From positions 24,725-88,724 of the forward strand of contig WGOC01000029.1 of NCBI GenBank assembly GCA_016124235.1: DNA of 64,000 nt. The letters run 5' to 3'. Source of the DNA: a bacterium. Its GTDB lineage: Bacteria > Verrucomicrobiota > Verrucomicrobiia > Limisphaerales > RI-55. Below the pieces are notes generated by a model. The model saw only the letters and a program-made list of their open reading frames with translations. It did no database searches and was not told the origin of the DNA. Shown piece by piece: positions 25,982-35,529 of the stretch (position 1 is its first letter; every line of letters starts with the position of its first letter). The translations under genes were made by a program, and so were the position numbers.

Positions 25982-26281
25982 ATGAATTTGATTGTAGATC
26001 ACGAAACGTTGAAGGTCGAAGGGCTCACTCGAATCAGCGCGGAAAACTACCGTGAAGTGATTGATTCTGTCCGCGCCCGCCTTCCCCAACAGGCAAAGCT
26101 CATCGAAGTCAATTTGGCGGAAGTCTCATTCATCGATTCTCAAGGTTTGAGCGCATTGATCGCGCTCAAGAAATCGATCGGTGCCAATGGCGGCCGAATC
26201 GTGTTGATCCGTCCGACCCGGGTCGTCGAGCAGATTCTGGAAATCACTCAGCTCAACCGGATTTTCGAAATCAGGAAATAG
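25982..26281 (+). CDS. STAS-domain anti-sigma-factor antagonist
   Basis: This 99-residue single STAS domain contains VNLAEVSFIDSQGLSALIALKK, where the DS pair is the normal phosphorylatable serine site of SpoIIAA-type antagonists, and ends with RVVEQILEITQLNRIFEI. Start 25,982 (MNLIVDH) is chosen; the longer frame adds an implausible Phe/Trp-rich leader. Such proteins control anti-sigma kinases. No kinase or sigma gene is adjacent, so the partner must be elsewhere. It converges with the GH144-like gene. Confidence 0.82.
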   Translation: MNLIVDHETLKVEGLTRISAENYREVIDSVRARLPQQAKLIEVNLAEVSFIDSQGLSALIALKKSIGANGGRIVLIRPTRVVEQILEITQLNRIFEIRK

Positions 26282-26304
26282 CCGGCACCGGCAACTGCTG
26301 ATTT

Positions 26305-27663
26305 CTAATTCGGCAGATAGGTGTTTGTCCGCACATTTTGGGCGGACTTGAACTTCGCGCGCTGCATGGCTTTCTTCACGTAAGGGTTCTTCATAAACGT
26401 GTCCCAGACCAGACCGGTGCGCGCGTTCTCCGCCATGAGCGCCGTAATGCCGACGTCAATCCCGATCACATCCCGCCCCACCCAGCCGGTTTGTGGGTTG
26501 AATGCATCGGCAAAGCCGTAGCGTTTCCAAACCTTGTCGCCGTATTTTGATTTCAGGGTGCGCAGCACGCGGAGGCATTCACTCGGAATGAAAGGCAGGG
26601 AACCCGCCGCCGCACAAGGCACCACCGTTCCATCGATCGGCCCCATCGCCGGGGGACCTCCCCAGATCACGTAGCCATTGACCGAATCCGACGCCGTGAT
26701 TCCCCAAAGGTCCGCGCTGTAGTGCGGATATTGATCAGCGAGCCCCAGGCAGAATCGGCGATGCGCCTCCGTGGCGAGAATCGAGTTGTCGAAGTAATTC
26801 ACATGCCGATCGTGCAGGCCGTAAAAATCAAACCAGGCGTGCGCGTATTGATGGACAAACAAGGGCGCCGGGCTGCCGATGTAACGCAACTTTTCCTCCT
26901 GGTAAACGGGCCGTTGCCAGGCGTCCCAACTGGAGCCTGGGATGCGGTTTGTATCTGTCCCCATGGCAAGCAAGTAAAGCAGCATCAGCTCGCAATAATG
27001 ATCCCACCGGTTCTTCAGAAATCCGGATTCAGGCATCCATCCGTGCGCGAGCGTGGCGCCACCATTCAACATCCATTGCCACTCGACCCGTTGATAAAGC
27101 GTCGCTGACAAATCACGAATCTCCGGATCAATAAAATACTCTCCGCACGTGATGATGCCGCAGAGCAAAATCGCCGTGTCGATGGACGAAAGCTCACACC
27201 CCCACATCCGGTGGCCATTGGACCAGTCCACGAAATGATAAAAGAAACCATGTTCCTGAGGCATCCACTCAAAAATCCACCGCAGCGTTTTGCGAACGCG
27301 TTCGCTGATTTCCCGGCCGTCGTGCCATCCCCGATGGGCGGCGATGCACATGGTCGTTAGCCCAAACCCGGTGGCCGCAATGCTCGCCACGTTGCGTTCG
27401 TCGGTGCCGGTCGCGCTCGATCGGTCCTTGGTCAGGCCGGTTTTGGGATGACTGTTTTCCCAAAAATACCGAAACGCGGCACGGCCAATCTCGTCGAGCA
27501 GCAGATGGTCCTTTTGGTCGAGCGGGAATAATCGCTTCGACGGATAGGGTGGAGCCGTGTCGTTGTACTCGGATTCCGCAGCGCCAAATGCCAGTGAATG
27601 GCTCAGGAGAGGCATGGCGGCGGTTCCCATCACCAGTTGGTGAAGGGCGCGTCGGCGGTTCAT
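26305..27663 (-). CDS. Tat-exported GH144/glucoamylase-like glycoside hydrolase
   Basis: This 452-residue exported enzyme starts MNRRRALHQLVMG, with a twin-arginine signal and a hydrophobic stretch ending SLAFGA. The body matches the glycoamylase (PF10091) / GH144 style: AAFRYFWENSHPKTGLTKDRS, ATGFGLTTMCIAAHRGW, YHFVDW, SSIDTAILLCGIIT, and late motifs DLWGITASDSVNGY and GRDVIGIDVG. GH144 enzymes hydrolyse beta-1,2-glucans. Acidic catalytic candidates are present but I cannot fix them without alignment. An upstream in-frame ATG at 27,687 would add eight residues. It is divergent from the AsmA-like gene at 27,844. Confidence 0.75.
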   Translation of the reverse strand: MNRRRALHQLVMGTAAMPLLSHSLAFGAAESEYNDTAPPYPSKRLFPLDQKDHLLLDEIGRAAFRYFWENSHPKTGLTKDRSSATGTDERNVASIAATGFGLTTMCIAAHRGWHDGREISERVRKTLRWIFEWMPQEHGFFYHFVDWSNGHRMWGCELSSIDTAILLCGIITCGEYFIDPEIRDLSATLYQRVEWQWMLNGGATLAHGWMPESGFLKNRWDHYCELMLLYLLAMGTDTNRIPGSSWDAWQRPVYQEEKLRYIGSPAPLFVHQYAHAWFDFYGLHDRHVNYFDNSILATEAHRRFCLGLADQYPHYSADLWGITASDSVNGYVIWGGPPAMGPIDGTVVPCAAAGSLPFIPSECLRVLRTLKSKYGDKVWKRYGFADAFNPQTGWVGRDVIGIDVGITALMAENARTGLVWDTFMKNPYVKKAMQRAKFKSAQNVRTNTYLPN

Positions 27664-27843
27664 CGGCGATTCGGCGTTGCAATTCATGGGTCACACGGAA
27701 CCGCAAATTTATGCGGTCATTGAGCTGCGCAGAGCAGCATGAGCACATCAAAGTGATTTTACAATTCCAACACGTTCAGGCACTATGCTGGCATTCGACC
27801 CCAGCCGGGCCGATTGATTCATTCCTCATCCAAGAAATCCGAT

Positions 27844-28656
27844 ATGAAAACGAAGAAACTGATCTTTGGGATCCTGGGCGTGCTGGTGGTCGTGGTCGTC
27901 GTCGCGGTCCTCGTCGTGGCGCTGAAGCTCGACTCCATTGTTAAGGCCGGCATTGAAACCGTTGGCCCGCAACTGACCAAAACGACCGTGGTCCTGGACA
28001 AAGTGACCATCCGGCCCTTTTCCGGGTCCGGAGCCATTCAGGGCCTGGAGATTGGCTCCCCGCAAGGTTACAAGGCGGAATACACAATGAAGTTGGGTGA
28101 CGCCAAGCTGGCCATACAGCCCGGCTCACTAATGTCTGACAAGGTGGTTATCGACGACATCGATGTCGAAGGTCCGGAGATCATTCTGGAAGGTGGACTG
28201 AAGGACAACAACCTGACCGCCCTGCAAAAAAACGTGAACGACTCCGTAGGCGGCACGACCGGGCAACCCGCAAAACCTGCCGAACCGGCACCGGCTCCGG
28301 CGGGCGCCCAAAAGAAACTGCAAGTCAACCACTTCAAACTTGCCGGCGCCAAAGTGCACCTGCGCCTGGCGATGCTCGGCGATCAGAACCTTACAATTAC
28401 GGCGCCGGATATCGAAATGAGCGACCTCGGCACCGGGCCGGACGGCATCACGGTGGCGGAATTGGTACAGCGGTCCTTGGATAAGCTGACCGCCGAAGTA
28501 CTCACCGCCGCCGCCGGCAAAATCACGGATCTCGGCAAGAATGTAACCGATATGGCCGGTAAAGCCGCGTCCGATGCCGCCGCCGCCGCGACCAAGGAAT
28601 CGGGCGACGCGGTCAATAAGGCGACCGAAGGACTGAAAAACTTGTTCAAGAAATAG
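27844..28656 (+). CDS. AsmA-like periplasmic protein
   Basis: This 270-residue protein starts at ATG 27,844 (MKTKKLIFG), with an N-terminal anchor (about 6-30) rich in Val. A beta-rich segment follows (TVVLDKVTIRPFSGSGAIQGLEIGSP, then DKVVIDDIDVEGPEIIL), typical of short AsmA-like proteins. Residues about 145-170 are Pro/Ala-rich, and the C-terminus (about 210-270) is an Ala/Lys-rich helix. The fold implies a role in envelope lipid or outer-membrane homeostasis, shared with the larger protein at 19,324. It has no obvious operon partner. Confidence 0.6.
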   Translation: MKTKKLIFGILGVLVVVVVVAVLVVALKLDSIVKAGIETVGPQLTKTTVVLDKVTIRPFSGSGAIQGLEIGSPQGYKAEYTMKLGDAKLAIQPGSLMSDKVVIDDIDVEGPEIILEGGLKDNNLTALQKNVNDSVGGTTGQPAKPAEPAPAPAGAQKKLQVNHFKLAGAKVHLRLAMLGDQNLTITAPDIEMSDLGTGPDGITVAELVQRSLDKLTAEVLTAAAGKITDLGKNVTDMAGKAASDAAAAATKESGDAVNKATEGLKNLFKK

Positions 28657-28757
28657 AGACAAATTGCGGTATTTGAACGCTCCGCGTCTGTCGTGGTCTC
28701 AACGCAAGCGTTCCATTTGAGCTGTCTCGTTTCTGGCACAGGATTGTCAAAAAACTG

Positions 28758-28786
28758 TTGTCAAAGCAGGCGCTTTCCTTTACACC
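28758..28786 (+). promoter_or_regulatory. candidate sigma-70-type promoter for the porin gene
   Basis: TTGTCA (28,758-28,763, five of six consensus bases) is separated by 17 bases from TACACC (28,781-28,786, three of six). It lies about 110 bases upstream of the porin start, leaving a leader of roughly 100 bases. The -10 is weak, so this is only a candidate. Confidence 0.3.
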
Positions 28787-28894
28787 CCCCTCTCAAATAC
28801 ACCGTTCTGGTGGGCGGACGAACCAATTTCAGTCCGCTTAAAAAGCTAAGAAAACAATCAAGCAACAACCCCAATTCGACGGAGGAACGAGCGA

Positions 28895-30043
28895 ATGAAA
28901 GTAAACAAATGGACCGCCGCCCTGGCCTCAGCCGGAGTGCTCAGCGGTGTAGCAGCTGTACACGCGGAAGAAAGCCCGGTTATGACGGCTCTCTCATCCA
29001 CCACCATCAGTGGTTACGTGGATGTCGGCGCACACTGGAACTTGGACAAGCAGGGCTCAACCTATTCGGTTTTGCCCATCTATGCCAAAGGCGTGAGCCG
29101 TAAAGACGACGGCTTCAACCTGAACGCAGTCAACGTAACCATTGAAAAGCCGCTGGATGAAGGCCAATGGGCCGCTGGTTATAAAGCCGAATTGCTGTTC
29201 GGCCCGGACGCAACTGCTTACAACACGTCCAATGGCGCGCAAAACGGCGATTTTGGCATTAAGCAGGCCTATGTGGACATGCGCGCCCCAGTTGGCAACG
29301 GCCTCGACTTCAAACTCGGCGTCTTCGACACCGTCGTCGGCTACGAAGTCTTCAACAACGGTGGCAACCCGAACTACACCCGTTCATGGGGCTGGGCCGT
29401 GGAACCGACCCAACACACTGGCTTGCTCGCGAGCTACAAGTTTAACGACACAATCAGCGCTTCCGCTGGTGTCGCCAACACCTTGTCTCCCGGAATTAAC
29501 AATCGTGCGCATCCGCCCAAGGCTGAATCCGACAAGACGTGGATGGGCTCCATCGCCATCACCGCTCCGGAAAGCGCCGGCTTCCTTGAAGGCTCGACGC
29601 TCTACGCCGGCGCCGTTTACGGCTTCAACGGTGGTGCCGGTGATAATCAAGCCAACTACTACGTTGGTGCGACAGCAGCAACGCCGGTCAAAGGTTTGGG
29701 TGTTGGTCTCGCCTATGATTACGTCCACCAAAACGGTGGCGGCAATACGTCCGGCGACACCTACCAAAACGTCTTTGGTTTGTATGCCTCATTCGCGGTA
29801 ACCGAGAAGTTCAGCGTTCACGCCCGTGGCGAATACGCCCACGGCGAAGTGATCTCGCTGACCAACACGGGCAACGCGGCCGACATCTACTCTGGCGTGC
29901 TGACGCTGCAGTATGATCTGTGGGCCAACGTCATCACCCGTGCGGAAGTCCGCTATGACACGGTTGAAAACGGCAAGAACTGGTTCGGCACAACGCACGA
30001 CGACCAGTGGTTGATCGCTTTCAATGCGATCTATCAGTTCTAA
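28895..30043 (+). CDS. outer-membrane porin (beta-barrel)
   Basis: This 382-residue protein has a signal peptide (MKVNKWTAALASAGVLSG, cleaved near HAEES). Alternating amphipathic strands follow, and the C-terminal residue is phenylalanine (FNAIYQF), the outer-membrane insertion signature. Phrases such as ISGYVDVGAHWN, NVTIEKPLDEGQWAAGYKAELLFG and QAYVDMRAPVGNGLDFKLGVFDTVVGYE resemble the putative beta-barrel porin-2 family. A good ribosome site (GGAGG) lies 11 bases before the ATG, and codon use looks optimised (AAC, GGC, ACC preferred), suggesting high expression. It is followed by a strong terminator, so monocistronic. Confidence 0.82.
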   Translation: MKVNKWTAALASAGVLSGVAAVHAEESPVMTALSSTTISGYVDVGAHWNLDKQGSTYSVLPIYAKGVSRKDDGFNLNAVNVTIEKPLDEGQWAAGYKAELLFGPDATAYNTSNGAQNGDFGIKQAYVDMRAPVGNGLDFKLGVFDTVVGYEVFNNGGNPNYTRSWGWAVEPTQHTGLLASYKFNDTISASAGVANTLSPGINNRAHPPKAESDKTWMGSIAITAPESAGFLEGSTLYAGAVYGFNGGAGDNQANYYVGATAATPVKGLGVGLAYDYVHQNGGGNTSGDTYQNVFGLYASFAVTEKFSVHARGEYAHGEVISLTNTGNAADIYSGVLTLQYDLWANVITRAEVRYDTVENGKNWFGTTHDDQWLIAFNAIYQF

Positions 30044-30062
30044 GTCGATTACGGAATTACGC

Positions 30063-30094
30063 AAAACCCCTTCCCGCACGGGAAGGGGTTTTTT
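30063..30094 (+). terminator. intrinsic terminator of the porin gene
   Basis: A perfect 13-bp stem (AAAACCCCTTCCC with GGGAAGGGGTTTT, loop GCAC) runs into six T residues, 20 bases after the porin stop codon. It is a textbook Rho-independent terminator; the 5' A-run also gives the minus strand a short U-tract. Confidence 0.9.
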
Positions 30095-30160
30095 GTTGAG
30101 TGATTCGATTACTTCCGGGCAACGAACGCCAAAACCAAATGGCAGTCGCTGAGTACGGAT

Positions 30161-31375
30161 CTAAATCATGTGACAAAACATCGCGTCACGAAGTTTGGGC
30201 TCAAACCAGGTGCTCTTCGGCGGCATGATTTCACCCGCATCGGCGATGGCCATTAAGTCTTCGATGCTGGTGGGATGCATGGCGAAGGCGCAGGCGTAGT
30301 CACCAGAGTTCACCATTTTCTCCAACTCGCGGGTCCCGCGAATCCCGCCGACAAAGCTGATGCGTTTGCTCGTGCGCGGATCATCAATTCCCAAAAGCGG
30401 CGCGAGCACTTGACGTTGCAGGATGGAAACGTCCAGACGCTCAACCGGGTTGCCGTCACCGGTGAATTCGGGGCGAGCGATCAGCCGATACCATTTACCG
30501 GCCAGATAAAAACCCAATTGGTGCTTCACTTCGGGTGCGTTGCCGTTGCCTGCGGAGATTTCAAACGTCTTTTCCAACTGCGCGAGCAACGCCTCGGCGG
30601 TACGACCGTTCAAATCTTTCAAAGCACGATTGTACGCGAGGATTTGCATCTGATTGTGCGGAAAGATGACCGACAAAAAGCGGGCACTTTGGCCGGCGCC
30701 ACTGCGTGATCGATAGACGCGCGCCGCGGCGGCGCTGCGGTGGTGACCGTCGGCGATGTAAAGAAACGGCACCGAGGCAAACGCTCTTTCAATTTTGGCA
30801 ATCGTGCCGTCGTCCGCCACCGTCCAAGCGGTATGCCGGACACCATCGGTTCCGGCGAAATCAACCTCCGGTGCACCTTCCGTCAATTTGGCAAAAAGGG
30901 CGTCGAGTTCACTCAATGATCGATACGTCAGGAAAACCGGGCCGGTCTGCGAATTCAATGTTTCGATATGGCGAACGCGATCGTCTTCTTTATCCGGCCG
31001 CGTGAATTCGTGCTTTTTGATCACGCCATCGAGGTATTCCTGACAACTGGCGGCGGCGACCAGACCAAGCTGGGAATGCTCTCCCATGATCTGCCGATAC
31101 AGATAGAAACACGGTTTGTGATCCTGCCGCAGCGCTCCATCGGCGATCAATTTTTGGAAATTCTCCCGGCCCTTGGCGTACACCGCATCTGAGTAAACAT
31201 CGGTCTCCGGTGGGAGATCGATCTCAGGCTTTGAAACATGAAGAAAGCTTAGCGGATTACCCGCCGCCATCTCACGAGCTTCTTCCGATGACATGACATC
31301 GTACGGAAGCTCACAAATCTGGCTGGCCAAATCTGGTCTGGGGCGGAGTGCAGCAAAAGGTTTGATCGTTGCCAT
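30161..31375 (-). CDS. DUF1015-family protein
   Basis: This 404-residue protein starts at 31,375 (MATIKPFAALRPRPDLA); the extra 81 residues of the longest frame are Arg-rich and not family-like. Recognisable DUF1015 phrases are the opening IKPFAALRPRP, CELPYDVMSSEEAREMAAGNPLSFLHVSKPE, the DGHHRSAAAARVYR block, FLSVIFPHNQMQILAYNR and the closing MPPKSTWFEPKLRDAMFCHM. The family is broadly conserved and has no firmly established biochemical role that I know of; the conserved His pair and Cys suggest an enzyme. It is a single gene, convergent with the porin. Confidence 0.82.
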   Translation of the reverse strand: MATIKPFAALRPRPDLASQICELPYDVMSSEEAREMAAGNPLSFLHVSKPEIDLPPETDVYSDAVYAKGRENFQKLIADGALRQDHKPCFYLYRQIMGEHSQLGLVAAASCQEYLDGVIKKHEFTRPDKEDDRVRHIETLNSQTGPVFLTYRSLSELDALFAKLTEGAPEVDFAGTDGVRHTAWTVADDGTIAKIERAFASVPFLYIADGHHRSAAAARVYRSRSGAGQSARFLSVIFPHNQMQILAYNRALKDLNGRTAEALLAQLEKTFEISAGNGNAPEVKHQLGFYLAGKWYRLIARPEFTGDGNPVERLDVSILQRQVLAPLLGIDDPRTSKRISFVGGIRGTRELEKMVNSGDYACAFAMHPTSIEDLMAIADAGEIMPPKSTWFEPKLRDAMFCHMI

Positions 31376-31709
31376 AAAAACCGCCGGGATAATGGGAAGC
31401 ACCGGCAAGGCTGTCGATGGTGAACAATCCACCGCGCAAAGTTTCACAAACCGGCGAACTCGGGGAACAAATCGGCTCAAATTGGTTCTCACCTTCGGAT
31501 GCGTTCTTTCCCGGCGCTTTTTGAATTTGCGGAACCGATGACGGCCCATCGCGCCGGGAATTTTCGAAGGCTTCACTGCGGCACGTCGTCTGACCCATCT
31601 AAGCACCGTGACTCCCAAAACCAGCGACGTTCTAAATTCATCGTGGAGTCAAAATGGCCTTTCCATTACAATGAGGCCGAAAGCACAAAGTATTACGGAC
31701 TAATCTGTC

Positions 31710-32270
31710 ATGGCCGTTTCGCAGCCTGAGTCATCCAACCCAAAGTCGCCCGAACGCCGGAATTTTTTCTTTCAAGCGCTCGCAGGCATGTTTGGCTCCT
31801 TGTTAGTCGCGTTTCCGTTTTTGTCCGGGCTTGGCGTTCTTCTGGATCCCCTGTGGCGCAAGAGCAATGAAGGGGAAATGATCCGGGTTGGGTCGCTCGA
31901 CGCATTGCCGCCAGACGGGACGCCGGTAAAATTTCCGGTGCTCTCCGACAAACGGGACGCGTGGAACAAGTTTTCGAAAGCGCCGATCGGGGCTGTCTAC
32001 ATCCGGCTTCTGCCCGATAAAGTGTGCGAGGCGTTCAACGTGATTTGCCCGCACGCCGGATGCTATGTGGACTTCCTCCCGGAACGGCGGAGTTATCTCT
32101 GCCCGTGTCACCGCAGCACGTTTTCAATCGATGGCAAGATCAACGACCCCAAAAGCCCGAGCCCGCGCGGGTTGGATCCGTTGCTGGTGGAGGTCCGCAA
32201 CAAGAAGGAGCTCTGGGTGAAGTTTCAGAACTTTCAAACCGGTCGGTCGGATCGTGTGCCGATGGCATGA
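31710..32270 (+). CDS. Rieske [2Fe-2S] subunit of a cytochrome bc-type complex
   Basis: This 186-residue protein has an N-terminal membrane anchor (about 19-45, FFFQALAGMFGSLLVAFPFLSGLGVLL). A soluble Rieske domain follows with both ligand pairs: C-P-H (ICPHAGCYVDF) and C-P-C-H (YLCPCHRSTF). The intervening cysteines are placed for the stabilising disulfide. It passes electrons from quinol to cytochrome c. The ATGA overlap with the cytochrome b gene (32,267-32,270) shows an operon of two genes forming a complete quinol-oxidising module. Confidence 0.88.
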   Translation: MAVSQPESSNPKSPERRNFFFQALAGMFGSLLVAFPFLSGLGVLLDPLWRKSNEGEMIRVGSLDALPPDGTPVKFPVLSDKRDAWNKFSKAPIGAVYIRLLPDKVCEAFNVICPHAGCYVDFLPERRSYLCPCHRSTFSIDGKINDPKSPSPRGLDPLLVEVRNKKELWVKFQNFQTGRSDRVPMA

Positions 32271-34102
32271 AGCATTTGTGGCAATGGGTTGAAGAGCGCA
32301 CCAGTCTGGGCGCGGGAATACGCCGGCTGCTTTTTGAGAGCATCCCCGGTGGCCCCAAATGGCGTCATTGTTGGGGCAAAGCACTGCTCTACACGTTCTT
32401 CCTCCAGGTGGTGACGGGAATCATTCTTTGGAGTGGTTACAGCCCGAGCAGCCAAACGGCATGGGAGAGTGTGTATTTCATTCAAACGCAAATGCCGCTC
32501 GGCTGGTTTCTCCGGGGCATGCATCATTATGTCGCACAAGCGTTCGTGGTCATGCTCGTTCTGCACTTGGGGCAGATGATCCTGTTCAAGGCATATCGCT
32601 CCCCGCGCGAAATCAATTTCTGGATTCTCCTCGCATTGGTGCCCATAGGGATCGCGATTTCAGCGACCGGATGGCTGTTGCCATTTGACCAAAAAGGTTA
32701 CTGGGCGTCGCGCGTCTCATTAAACATCGCCTCGTCGGCACCCATCATCGGATCCGTTCTGAAACGCCTGGCGTTGGGAGGTCCAGACATTGGTCATCAT
32801 ACGCTCACGCGTTTCTTTGCACTCCACGCCGGGGTATTTCCGCTGATCATCGGGACAATGCTGTTGCTGCATTTCACGCTGCAGCGGCGAAACAAACTGC
32901 CCCCCGGCGGCCCTTCGAAATCCGCAATACCGTATTGGCCACGTCAATTCATCCGTGACGCCTCGATTTGCCTGGGTTTGCTGGGCGTCGTTGTCTTCCT
33001 GATTTTTTTGCCGGCATTCGACGGCTCCCATTCGCCACCGGGAATCGGCCTGGGATCGCCAGCAGATCCCTCCGATCAATACAGCGCTGCCCGGCCGGAA
33101 TGGTTCATGTTGTTTTTATTTCAATTCCTGAAACTTGGCATCCTGAAGCAAACCTTCGGATCCCACGGCGAATTCGTCGGAGCGTTCGTGATCCCCGGTA
33201 TCTTAATGGCCCTGTTTTTCGTGATGCCGTTCATCGCTCGACGAAAAAACGGGCAGGTGTTCAATCTGACAATGGTTGGCCTGCTCGCGTCCGCAATGGT
33301 CACACTTATCGCACTTGCTCTGCATGATGACGCGAACAATGCTGCCTATCACGAAGCGGTTGCCGATGCCCGTCAAAAGGCGGATCGAATCCGGGTGCTC
33401 GCCGAGTCTCCCAGTGGCATTCCCGCCACCGGTGCGCTGACGCTGCTTCGCAATGACCCACTCACCCAAGGGCCGGCGTTGTTCGCCCAACATTGTGCCG
33501 GCTGTCATCGCTACAACGGCCACGACGGCACTGGACATCAACCAGACAACCAACAATCGGCGAGTGATCTCGCCGGCTTTGCCAGCCGCCGTTGGCTGGC
33601 CGGCTTGCTGAATCCGGACACGGTTGCATCCACAAACTATTTCGGTGGGACCGCCCACGCCGATGGAAAAATGGTGAAGACGGTGAAGCGCGATATTGCC
33701 GACTATGACGCGACCGAGAAACAGCAACTGCAGAATGCCATCATCGCGTTGTCCGCCGAAGCGCAGTTGAAAAGTCAGTCTGCTCTGGACGCGCATGATC
33801 AAGACGCGATCAAAGCTGGCCAGACCGCGATCGCCGATTTGAGCTGTATCGATTGCCACCAATATCGTGGCATGAATTCCGACAGTTCTGCGCCGGACTT
33901 AACCGGTTACGGATCGAGTGACTGGCTCGCTGGAATTATTCGTGACGTTACCCACGCACGGTATTACGGCAAAAAGAACGACCGGATGCCGGCATTCGGG
34001 ACCAAGGGAATCCTGACCGATCACGAGATTGACTTGCTCACCTCCTGGCTGCGTGGCGAATGGTACGAGCCGCGTGAGAATCTGGCGGCGGCTCACCCCT
34101 AA
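32267..34102 (+). CDS. cytochrome b fused to a dihaem cytochrome c domain
   Basis: This 611-residue protein starts at ATG 32,267, overlapping the Rieske stop; the longer upstream frame is a shadow of the Rieske gene. The N-terminal 380 residues are cytochrome b. Helix B carries haem histidines (MHHYVAQAFVVMLVLH); in helix D the histidines are 15 apart (LHAGVFPLIIGTMLLLH), as in b6-type proteins. The PEWF quinol-site motif follows. The C-terminal 220 residues carry two CxxCH haem-c motifs, CAGCH (C410) and CIDCH (C527), with LRNDPLTQGPALFAQ before the first. The soluble c domain replaces a separate cytochrome c1/f, a layout known in several bacterial bc complexes. Confidence 0.87.
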   Translation: MKHLWQWVEERTSLGAGIRRLLFESIPGGPKWRHCWGKALLYTFFLQVVTGIILWSGYSPSSQTAWESVYFIQTQMPLGWFLRGMHHYVAQAFVVMLVLHLGQMILFKAYRSPREINFWILLALVPIGIAISATGWLLPFDQKGYWASRVSLNIASSAPIIGSVLKRLALGGPDIGHHTLTRFFALHAGVFPLIIGTMLLLHFTLQRRNKLPPGGPSKSAIPYWPRQFIRDASICLGLLGVVVFLIFLPAFDGSHSPPGIGLGSPADPSDQYSAARPEWFMLFLFQFLKLGILKQTFGSHGEFVGAFVIPGILMALFFVMPFIARRKNGQVFNLTMVGLLASAMVTLIALALHDDANNAAYHEAVADARQKADRIRVLAESPSGIPATGALTLLRNDPLTQGPALFAQHCAGCHRYNGHDGTGHQPDNQQSASDLAGFASRRWLAGLLNPDTVASTNYFGGTAHADGKMVKTVKRDIADYDATEKQQLQNAIIALSAEAQLKSQSALDAHDQDAIKAGQTAIADLSCIDCHQYRGMNSDSSAPDLTGYGSSDWLAGIIRDVTHARYYGKKNDRMPAFGTKGILTDHEIDLLTSWLRGEWYEPRENLAAAHP

Positions 34103-34189
34103 GCCGATTTAAGCTGCGGACTGTTCGACGAATCACGGGCCAAATTTTCTGCGTGCCTTGCCTCTGTTTCGCGGCTAGTTTTTCCGGCC

Positions 34190-35455
34190 ATGACCATCTG
34201 GATTCTGGCGTTGCTGTGCGTGGGGCTGGCGGGATATGCCGGATATGCGCGAGGAGTCATCCGGGTTGCGATGTCTTTGTTAGGCATTTTATGCGGCCTG
34301 CTGCTTGCCCCAGTCCTGGGACCAAAGCTGGCACCGGTGATGCGCATGATGATCAGCAACGTCCTGCTTGCCGACGCACTTGCGCCACTGGCCGTATTCC
34401 TTCTGATCACGATTGGCTTCAAGTTCGGCGGCGCGGCAATCCACAACAAGGTGGAGGTTTATTTTCGCTACAAGACCACCGACACCAAGCTCATCCATTT
34501 CGAAAGGTTGATCGCCCGGATGGGTGGCGCGTTGGGCCTGTTGAACGGTACGCTTTATTTCTATGTGCTCTGTACGGCGCTTTACGTGGCCGGTTACTTG
34601 ACCACGCAAATCACGACACCAGACAACGCGACCTTCTCCACTAAGTTGATCAACCACGCCAGTGCCGATTTGAATGCGTCGGGGATGCAAAAAGCGATCG
34701 TAGCAATCGACCCCATGCCGAAGGCGTACTACAACGCTGCGGATATCGTCGGCGATATTTTCCACAATCGCCTGTTGATGAGCCGGCTCAGTCGTTACCC
34801 ATTTTTTCTTGGCTTCGCCGAAAGGCCTGAAATTCAAGAGATCGCCTCCGATCCCGCGACGATTGAACTGATTCAGACCGAATCCACGGTCGGCCAGATC
34901 CTGGCCCAACCCAAAGTGAACGCACTGCTAAGCAACGCCGCTCTGATGGATGACTTAAAGAAACTGGACGTGGCGGATCTGAAGGTCTTCGTTGAGACAG
35001 GAAAATCGCCAAAATACGAACCGACCAAGATACTCGGTCGCTGGACGTTTGACATTTCGGGCACACTCGACCAGACCAAGATCGCCCAACCCGACGCGTC
35101 AGCAAAACGAATGTTGGATCTCAATCGGAGCCTAGGGGCGGCGTTTCTCGACGCCACACTCGTCGCCACTCCAGACAACCAGGTCTTCATCAAGGCCGTC
35201 CCCCCGCCCCCGCTTCCGGCGCCCGGCCAGCGAGTCACACAAACGATTGTTACCGGCCCGCAAGAAAACGTCGCGACCGGCACATGGGCGGAATCAGGCA
35301 GCAGTTATACGGTCACTGTCGAAACCACGCATGCACATCCGCTCTACCAATTCCTAAAGGGGACTGCGAAGGTCCGATTCGCGAATGACGAGCTGTTACT
35401 TGAATACGACCTGGAAAACGGAGCAATCGTGCTAGCGTTTTCAATGGAGGAATAA
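34190..35455 (+). CDS. CvpA-like membrane protein with long C-terminal domain
   Basis: This 421-residue protein has about four membrane helices in residues 1-130 (WILALLCVGLAGYAGYARGVIR onward, with ALAPLAVFLLITIGFKFGGAAI and LYFYVLCTALYVAGYL), arranged as in CvpA/colicin-V-production proteins. The remaining 290 residues are soluble: a helical part (about 160-265) and a beta-rich end (about 330-420, TGTWAESGSSYTVTVE and KVRFANDELLLEYDLE). The C-terminal region is unusual for CvpA, which is normally about 160-230 residues. It lies 87 bases downstream of the cytochrome bc genes and may share their transcript. Function is unknown. Confidence 0.6.
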   Translation: MTIWILALLCVGLAGYAGYARGVIRVAMSLLGILCGLLLAPVLGPKLAPVMRMMISNVLLADALAPLAVFLLITIGFKFGGAAIHNKVEVYFRYKTTDTKLIHFERLIARMGGALGLLNGTLYFYVLCTALYVAGYLTTQITTPDNATFSTKLINHASADLNASGMQKAIVAIDPMPKAYYNAADIVGDIFHNRLLMSRLSRYPFFLGFAERPEIQEIASDPATIELIQTESTVGQILAQPKVNALLSNAALMDDLKKLDVADLKVFVETGKSPKYEPTKILGRWTFDISGTLDQTKIAQPDASAKRMLDLNRSLGAAFLDATLVATPDNQVFIKAVPPPPLPAPGQRVTQTIVTGPQENVATGTWAESGSSYTVTVETTHAHPLYQFLKGTAKVRFANDELLLEYDLENGAIVLAFSMEE

Positions 35456-35529
35456 ATCCCGCCGGAAGCTGGCAAACACCGAACCGCTCCGCGAGATTCG
35501 CGCGCTAACGTCGTCGCGGAAAACCAGAA

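Noticed and set aside
31376..31618. 81-codon N-terminal extension of the DUF1015 gene
   Set aside because: Arg-rich with no family resemblance; the typical DUF1015 start is at 31,375.
32024..32266. Longest frame of the cytochrome b gene begins inside the Rieske gene
   Set aside because: The first 81 codons are the Rieske gene in another frame; ATG 32,267 overlaps the Rieske stop as ATGA.
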